Below are positions 31,839-35,319 of a DNA stretch of 35,319 nt, in pieces (the first letter of the stretch is position 1; each line of letters begins with the position of its first letter). The position numbers and the translations under genes are program-made. Location: NCBI GenBank assembly GCA_947095985.1, contig CAMUPZ010000003.1, positions 1-35,319 on the forward strand, in the 5' to 3' direction. The notes beneath the pieces were generated by a model, which was not told where the DNA came from, did no database searches, and was given only the letters and a program-made list of their open reading frames with translations. The DNA is from an uncultured Candidatus Saccharibacteria bacterium (GTDB taxonomy: Bacteria; Patescibacteriota; Saccharimonadia; Saccharimonadales; Saccharimonadaceae).

Positions 31839-31860
31839 GTAGAATTTACTTTGATATAAT
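31832..31860 (+). promoter_or_regulatory. tRNA-Leu(UAG) promoter
   Basis: TTGATA (31832-31837), a 17-base spacer and TATAAT (31855-31860). The tRNA begins 9 bases later. Confidence 0.8.
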
Positions 31861-31868
31861 CAGATTAT

Positions 31869-31953
31869 GCGGATGTGGTGGAATTGGTAGACACGCATGC
31901 CTTAGGAGCATGTGCCTCACGGCGTGAAGGTTCAAGTCCTTTCATCCGCACCA
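31869..31953 (+). tRNA. tRNA-Leu (anticodon TAG)
   Basis: A class II tRNA with acceptor stem GCGGATG/CATCCGC, anticodon loop CT-TAG-GA on a GCATG/CATGT stem, a long variable arm and GGTTCAAGTCC. CCA is encoded (31951-31953). Acceptor and T-arm are identical to the tRNA-Leu(CAG) at 30047, so the two genes are related copies. It reads CUA and, by wobble, other CUN codons. Confidence 0.95.
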
Positions 31954-31984
31954 TTACATTATATATACGGATTTTTTCGGAATT

Positions 31985-32009
31985 GTCGCCTGCAATATGG
32001 CGACTTTTT
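31985..32009 (+). terminator. Terminator behind tRNA-Leu
   Basis: GTCGCC (31985-31990) and GGCGAC (31999-32004) followed by TTTTT: a textbook intrinsic terminator. Confidence 0.88.
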
Positions 32010-32028
32010 AATTGTTATGAAGATATTA

Positions 32029-32058
32029 TTGACTATGCCAAAACGCCTATGCTACAAT
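32029..32058 (+). promoter_or_regulatory. Promoter of the secreted SipW-type substrate
   Basis: TTGACT (32029-32034), an 18-base spacer and an extended -10 TGC-TACAAT (hexamer 32053-32058). A leader of ~55 bases follows, with a strong AAGGAGGGT ribosome binding site, unlike the leaderless genes nearby. Confidence 0.75.
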
Positions 32059-32121
32059 CATGCCAATAAAACAATTAATGCGAGACATCTACCGAGGTGA
32101 TCAAGGAGGGTTTATATTAAG

Positions 32122-32751
32122 ATGAGCAAATCAAATCATTATTTCCAGAGGCAGCGTATCGGCCTTGCTGTGGTCGGCGGTGTTATGGCACTGATGGTAG
32201 CTTTTAGCTTGACACCAACTTTTGCGGGTGTCGTCGCAACCATCACAAACAGCGTAAATACGGCATCAACTGGCACGTTGGTCATGGAAGAAAAGAACCA
32301 CGACGGAACGGTTACCTGTACCACCACTGGCACTGGTAGCGCCACTTGTGCAACCATCAACAAATATGGCGGTCAAGCACTCGTTCCAGGCGGCAGCACT
32401 GACACCACAGTGAAAATCACCAACAAGGGTAGCATCGCTGCCAGTGCCTTCACTGTCAAGGGCGGCACTTGTACAACCGAGAACGCACCAGGTGCATCAG
32501 TCTCTGGTACTGGCAACTTGTGTAGCAAAATGACCGTTACCGTCCGTGCGAACGGTACACAGGTTTGGACTGGTACGGCAGAAGCCTTCCAGCAAGCAGC
32601 AGCACAAGATATCAAGACAGTCGTTGGTCACCCAATTGCACCAAATGAAACTGTTACACTGACTATCACCGCTGCACTTCCAGCAAACACCGACTCCAGC
32701 TTCCAGGGTCGCCAAATCTCACAACCAATCACCTGGCAATTTAGCGCCTAG
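32122..32751 (+). CDS. Secreted SipW/TasA-type surface protein
   Basis: A 209-residue protein with a basic start (SNHYFQRQR), a hydrophobic stretch (13-36) and then AGVVATITNSVNTASTGTL. This resembles signal peptides of TasA/camelysin-type proteins that are cut by SipW-type peptidases, where the mature chain begins just after the membrane segment. The mature part is rich in Thr, Gly, Ser and Ala, with a TVKITNKGSIAASAFTVKGG stretch typical of the beta-sandwich in such fibre proteins, and four Cys (in VTC, ATC, GTC and LCSK) that may form two disulphides. It is encoded directly upstream of a SipW-type signal peptidase, as substrate-peptidase pairs usually are. A strong promoter and ribosome binding site suggest high expression. 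A role in surface fibres, biofilm or host contact is inference. Confidence 0.72.
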   Translation: MSKSNHYFQRQRIGLAVVGGVMALMVAFSLTPTFAGVVATITNSVNTASTGTLVMEEKNHDGTVTCTTTGTGSATCATINKYGGQALVPGGSTDTTVKITNKGSIAASAFTVKGGTCTTENAPGASVSGTGNLCSKMTVTVRANGTQVWTGTAEAFQQAAAQDIKTVVGHPIAPNETVTLTITAALPANTDSSFQGRQISQPITWQFSA

Positions 32752-32776
32752 CATCTTATAACATTCATAAATCTGA

Positions 32777-32782
32777 TACACT
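32777..32782 (+). promoter_or_regulatory. Extended -10 of the signal peptidase gene
   Basis: TGA-TACACT (hexamer 32777-32782), 7 bases before the ATG. AAGG lies only three bases from the ATG, too close for a good ribosome binding site, so a leaderless start is likely. Confidence 0.5.
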
Positions 32783-32789
32783 AAGGATA

Positions 32790-34520
32790 ATGAAGTTTAG
32801 CAAAACCAGCGTTTGGGTAATCGCAGCACTGAGTCTACTGAGTTTAGGCTCAGTGCTAGTATTATACCTGGCTGGTTTTCGCTTTTTTACGATTGCCACC
32901 CCAAGTATGGGCGAGACCGCTCCAGCCGGCACGCTAATCGTTACACAGCCGCAACAATCATACAACCAAAATGATATTATTTCTTTTTATCGCAGTGGCA
33001 GCGTTTATACACACCGTCTAGTTAAAATTAACGATGACCATAGTTATACGACCAAAGGCGATCTCAACGCTGCAGAAGACTCCCTGCCAGTAGCCAATCG
33101 AGACGTTATCGGCAAGGCAGCTGTAGTGGCTCCAGTCTGGGGCTGGGTCTGGCGTGCGGCACCAATTTTACTGATTGGCTGGATTATCGTCTACCTAATT
33201 TCGTGCATTAAGCGACTGCGTGAACGCTGGCGTTGGCCAGTTCGCATTATTGGCGGCACGCTAGTGATAATCCTAGCAACATTAATTCTTAATCCGTGGC
33301 TTCGTGCCGACATGCTCAGTATCGCTACCCACCAAAAAGATGACGTACACCTCCATATCGTCAATACTGGTATATTCCCAATTCGCGACGACAACGGCGA
33401 GCGTGTCTATCCCGGCCAAACCGCCATCGTTCGAGCTACCGAAACCGACTCACAAGGTCGCTATGTTTATGTACCCCGACCGTCCCTCGGAACAGTAGGC
33501 GTTATTTTCGCCCTGCTCTGGTGTCTATTGCCATTATTCATAGCACTGCTAGTAAAATTGCCGCCACCAGAAGAAGAAATCACCGGATTGCAACTTGTTC
33601 ATGAGCGAAATCGCAACATGGCACTGCTCGCTATCATCATCTTGTTTGAAGTGGTGCTTCTGACCGTACAATTATCTTCCCTGGCAGGATTTACCACAAC
33701 CATACAAAATAGCACCAACCGCGTCCAATCTCGCGCCTACTTTAAGTGCTCTGAAGCTACCTGGATTCGGTCACAAATCCGCCCCAATCCTCAGCCATAT
33801 TTTGCTTGGGCGCTCAACAGTGACCATGCCGCCAACCCTGTCGTGACTGATCTCTCTGGTAACGGCAACCATGGCAAACCCTCACCAACCGACGGATCAC
33901 CCAGCCGTGCCAGCGTATCAAACACGGGCTGTGTGCGCGATGATCGTCGCATTTCAGTATTCAACGGAGTGAATGCCTGCTTGACACACGGAACGTCAGC
34001 AGAGCAGAAGGTCAATCCTGCGCCAAATACCTTTAGCCTGGAGGTGTGGTTTAGTACTAATTATCGAAGCAACGGTCGACTAATGGGCTTTAGCTCTTTA
34101 TACGAAGGTGATTACAATGGTGGTGGTCAAAGCGATCGTCATATATATATTGATAAAGACGGTCGAGTAGTATTTGGAGTTTACAACGGAGGCATCAAAC
34201 TTGTCGCTTCAAAAGCTGGCGTAAACTACGCTGATGGCCGCTGGCATCACGTTATTGCCACTATTTCACCAAGTGGCGCCGCACTCTACTTAGATGGAAA
34301 CCGCGTCGACACCAACACATCAATGACTGCCGGAGAAAATGTACCTAACGGTGGATATTGGAAAGTTGGCTGCGGCAAATTGACTTATTGGAAAAATGCT
34401 GACGGCAGCGAATACCAAGGCCCTAAGTATTTTAAAGGTAGTATGCAATACAGCTCAGTCTATACGACTGCTCTCACCGAACAGCAAGCTCGTGACCATT
34501 ATTTGGCGGGCGCTCTATAG
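32790..34520 (+). CDS. SipW-type signal peptidase I fused to a LamG-like domain
   Basis: A 576-residue protein. The first helix (7-30) leads into an S26B-type peptidase: Ser39 in TPSM, His75 in YTHRLV (the ER/SipW type uses His where bacterial LepB has Lys) and Asp91 in TTKGDLNAAEDS. Further helices lie at about 124-141, 151-168, 236-256 and 279-300. After the last comes AGFTTTIQNSTN (299-310), which matches the signal end of the upstream secreted protein (A-G-x3-T-I-x-N-S-x-N). Residues 335-576 form a concanavalin/LamG-type sandwich (AWALNSD...VTDLSGNGNHG; FSLEVWFST; GRWHHVIATISPSGAALYLDG). So the peptidase appears fused to one of its own substrates. The ATG at 32790 lies 7 bases after a -10 box. 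Peptidase and LamG calls are firm; self-cleavage is inference. Confidence 0.85.
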   Translation: MKFSKTSVWVIAALSLLSLGSVLVLYLAGFRFFTIATPSMGETAPAGTLIVTQPQQSYNQNDIISFYRSGSVYTHRLVKINDDHSYTTKGDLNAAEDSLPVANRDVIGKAAVVAPVWGWVWRAAPILLIGWIIVYLISCIKRLRERWRWPVRIIGGTLVIILATLILNPWLRADMLSIATHQKDDVHLHIVNTGIFPIRDDNGERVYPGQTAIVRATETDSQGRYVYVPRPSLGTVGVIFALLWCLLPLFIALLVKLPPPEEEITGLQLVHERNRNMALLAIIILFEVVLLTVQLSSLAGFTTTIQNSTNRVQSRAYFKCSEATWIRSQIRPNPQPYFAWALNSDHAANPVVTDLSGNGNHGKPSPTDGSPSRASVSNTGCVRDDRRISVFNGVNACLTHGTSAEQKVNPAPNTFSLEVWFSTNYRSNGRLMGFSSLYEGDYNGGGQSDRHIYIDKDGRVVFGVYNGGIKLVASKAGVNYADGRWHHVIATISPSGAALYLDGNRVDTNTSMTAGENVPNGGYWKVGCGKLTYWKNADGSEYQGPKYFKGSMQYSSVYTTALTEQQARDHYLAGAL

Positions 34521-34531
34521 TAGTATATAAT
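34503..34531 (+). promoter_or_regulatory. tRNA-Val promoter
   Basis: TTGGCG (34503-34508, inside the end of the peptidase gene), a 17-base spacer and TATAAT (34526-34531), 12 bases before the tRNA. Confidence 0.6.
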
Positions 34532-34543
34532 TGGTATAGTGAT

Positions 34544-34620
34544 GGGAGATTAGCTCAGTTGGCTAGAGCGCACGATTCACATTCGTGAGGTCACAGGTTC
34601 GAGCCCTGTATTTCCCACCA
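34544..34620 (+). tRNA. tRNA-Val (anticodon CAC)
   Basis: A complete tRNA with acceptor stem GGGAGAT and its complement, D-arm GCTC..GAGC, anticodon stem CACGA/TCGTG around TT-CAC-AT, T-arm ACAGG-TTCGAGC-CCTGT and encoded CCA (34618-34620). It reads GUG codons. Confidence 0.94.
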
Positions 34621-34639
34621 ATTAAGCATTGATACAGCT

Positions 34640-35176
34640 ATGGAATCTTTCTACGTTACATCGACTCAGCTTGATATAGAAATGGCGACCGAACCTCATC
34701 CATCTGGTTTGGTTATATTTTCAAAAGAGCTATCACCCAAAGAAGGGCCAATAGGTCACATAATAGTATCTCCCGAAAACCATCACACGGATATATACTG
34801 TAAGTATCTTGAGGAAAACAATGGTCTAATATCAGAGCGTAAGGAGTGGGGAGTGAGCATTATGCAAGACCCTAGCCGAGGCAATGTAGCTCCAAACTAT
34901 TTCACACGAGTAGGGCCTGCCTATGGAATATGCATACCTCCATCAGACAATATGCCTGATTGCCCTACTCTGCTAATAGCCCACACAAGAAATAGAAAAG
35001 TGTCGGAGTTAGCCCATCAAAGACTAGACATAGATCCAATACTAGTTAAAATGGCGACTCAAGCACTAGGCGTAGTGATGAAGGATTCAGATATTCTACA
35101 TAGTGCTGACGACAAAACCAGATTAATGTATTTTTCCAAGGATCAGCTTGACGAACAATCGGTAACCATATACTGA
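34640..35176 (+). CDS. Unknown soluble protein
   Basis: A 178-residue protein with no signal peptide or membrane helix. I recognise no family. Its ordered look (SGLVIFSKELSP, IGHIIVSPENHHTDIYCKYLEE, GICIPPSDNMPDCPTLLIAHTRNRK, then a helical stretch) fits a small alpha/beta fold. The ATG at 34640 lies 19 bases behind tRNA-Val with no ribosome binding site and no well-spaced -10 box, so it may be carried on the tRNA transcript and started from a processed 5' end. Codon use is AT-rich (ATA, AGA, CTA), unlike the neighbouring surface genes. The stop is TGA. Confidence 0.55.
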   Translation: MESFYVTSTQLDIEMATEPHPSGLVIFSKELSPKEGPIGHIIVSPENHHTDIYCKYLEENNGLISERKEWGVSIMQDPSRGNVAPNYFTRVGPAYGICIPPSDNMPDCPTLLIAHTRNRKVSELAHQRLDIDPILVKMATQALGVVMKDSDILHSADDKTRLMYFSKDQLDEQSVTIY

Positions 35177-35251
35177 AAAATATACACTAACCATAGCTCC
35201 ATACTCTTTTTATTTTCCCCTTATCGTGGTAAAATTTTATATTAAGAGGAA

Positions 35252-35272
35252 GGTCTGCGTTAACATCAGACC
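35252..35272 (+). promoter_or_regulatory. Hairpin directly before the last start codon
   Basis: GGTCTG-CGTTAACAT-CAGACC followed by ATATTTTT and the ATG at 35281. A TGG-TAAAAT extended -10 (near 35229-35235) and AGAGGAAGG lie upstream. It looks like a weak terminator or a hairpin that affects translation start. Confidence 0.4.
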
Positions 35273-35280
35273 ATATTTTT

Positions 35281-35319
35281 ATGAAGGACGCTAGCAAGAT
35301 TCGAAATATTGCCATTATT
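35281..35319 (+). CDS. TypA/LepA-like translational GTPase, first 13 codons
   Basis: The frame MKDASKIRNIAII runs off the right edge. The IRNIAII string is what precedes the P-loop (AHVDHGKTT) in TypA/BipA and, in similar form, LepA. The ATG is preceded by a hairpin and no close ribosome binding site. The call rests on a few residues only, so TypA, LepA or another translational GTPase all remain possible. Confidence 0.55.
   Translation, partial: MKDASKIRNIAII

Noticed and set aside
1..35319. Alternative genetic code with UGA as glycine
   Set aside because: The HIT gene and the gene at 34640 end naturally at TGA, and no conserved protein here needs read-through of TGA.
1..35319. CRISPR array, insertion sequence or prophage
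   Set aside because: No regularly spaced direct repeats, transposase, integrase or phage structural gene was found; the only repeated units are the promoter family and the paired tRNA-Leu genes.

Overview
The window reads as a chromosomal segment of a small-genome bacterium of the Patescibacteria/CPR, most likely a Saccharibacteria (TM7) relative. This assignment is inference from gene content and style: core genes are packed tightly, several accessory proteins are unrecognisable, many genes have a -10 box only 6-8 bases before the start codon (leaderless mRNAs), and core proteins carry odd substitutions. UGA is used as a stop (for example at 19646-19648 and 35174-35176), so the UGA-glycine code of Gracilibacteria/Absconditabacteria does not apply.

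Layout. 1-3124 (+): the 3' end of a GBE1-type glycogen branching enzyme, an orphan membrane protein, a ThrE-type exporter and an HD hydrolase broken by one extra T. 3191-9353 (-): a modified str cluster, rpsL-rpsG-yajQ-membrane serine protease-fusA, with no tuf. 9354-10666: the rpsL promoter and leader, a short gene remnant and an orphan membrane protein (-). 10893-18093 (-): rpoB-rpoC. 18263-20808 (-): an overlapping operon dcd-HIT-tmk-unknown, divergent from folA (+), with thyA (-) and a degenerate HD-family protein (+) next. These make up most of a dTMP supply module. 24480-27731 (-): hisS, tig, clpP, with a histidine leader peptide and attenuator in front of hisS. 27989-29924: two small (+) genes, a SpoU/TrmH methyltransferase (-) and another orphan (+). 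30047-34620: tRNA-Leu(CAG), an FAD-linked oxidase, tRNA-Leu(UAG), a secreted SipW-type substrate, a SipW-type signal peptidase fused to a LamG domain, and tRNA-Val(CAC). The window ends with an unknown gene and the first 13 codons of a TypA/LepA-like GTPase.

Main points. (1) hisS has a complete-looking ribosome-mediated attenuator: a leaderless 14-residue peptide with His-His-Pro-His, a 15-bp antiterminator and a competing intrinsic terminator. (2) Four orphan genes scattered among core genes share a promoter (TTGAC[T/A], 17-bp spacer containing CAAGT, AT-rich -10) and are predicted to start their mRNAs with AGC followed at once by a stem-loop whose arms differ between copies but still pair. 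This looks like an undescribed regulon with a 5'-terminal RNA hairpin. (3) The signal peptidase-LamG fusion carries an internal segment resembling the signal-peptide end of the secreted protein encoded just upstream, suggesting self-processing. (4) RNA polymerase beta' lacks all eight zinc-ligand cysteines, EF-G has NKIN in place of NKxD, and S12 has Pro at the streptomycin-associated Lys position.

No CRISPR array, insertion sequence, rRNA or integrase gene was seen.
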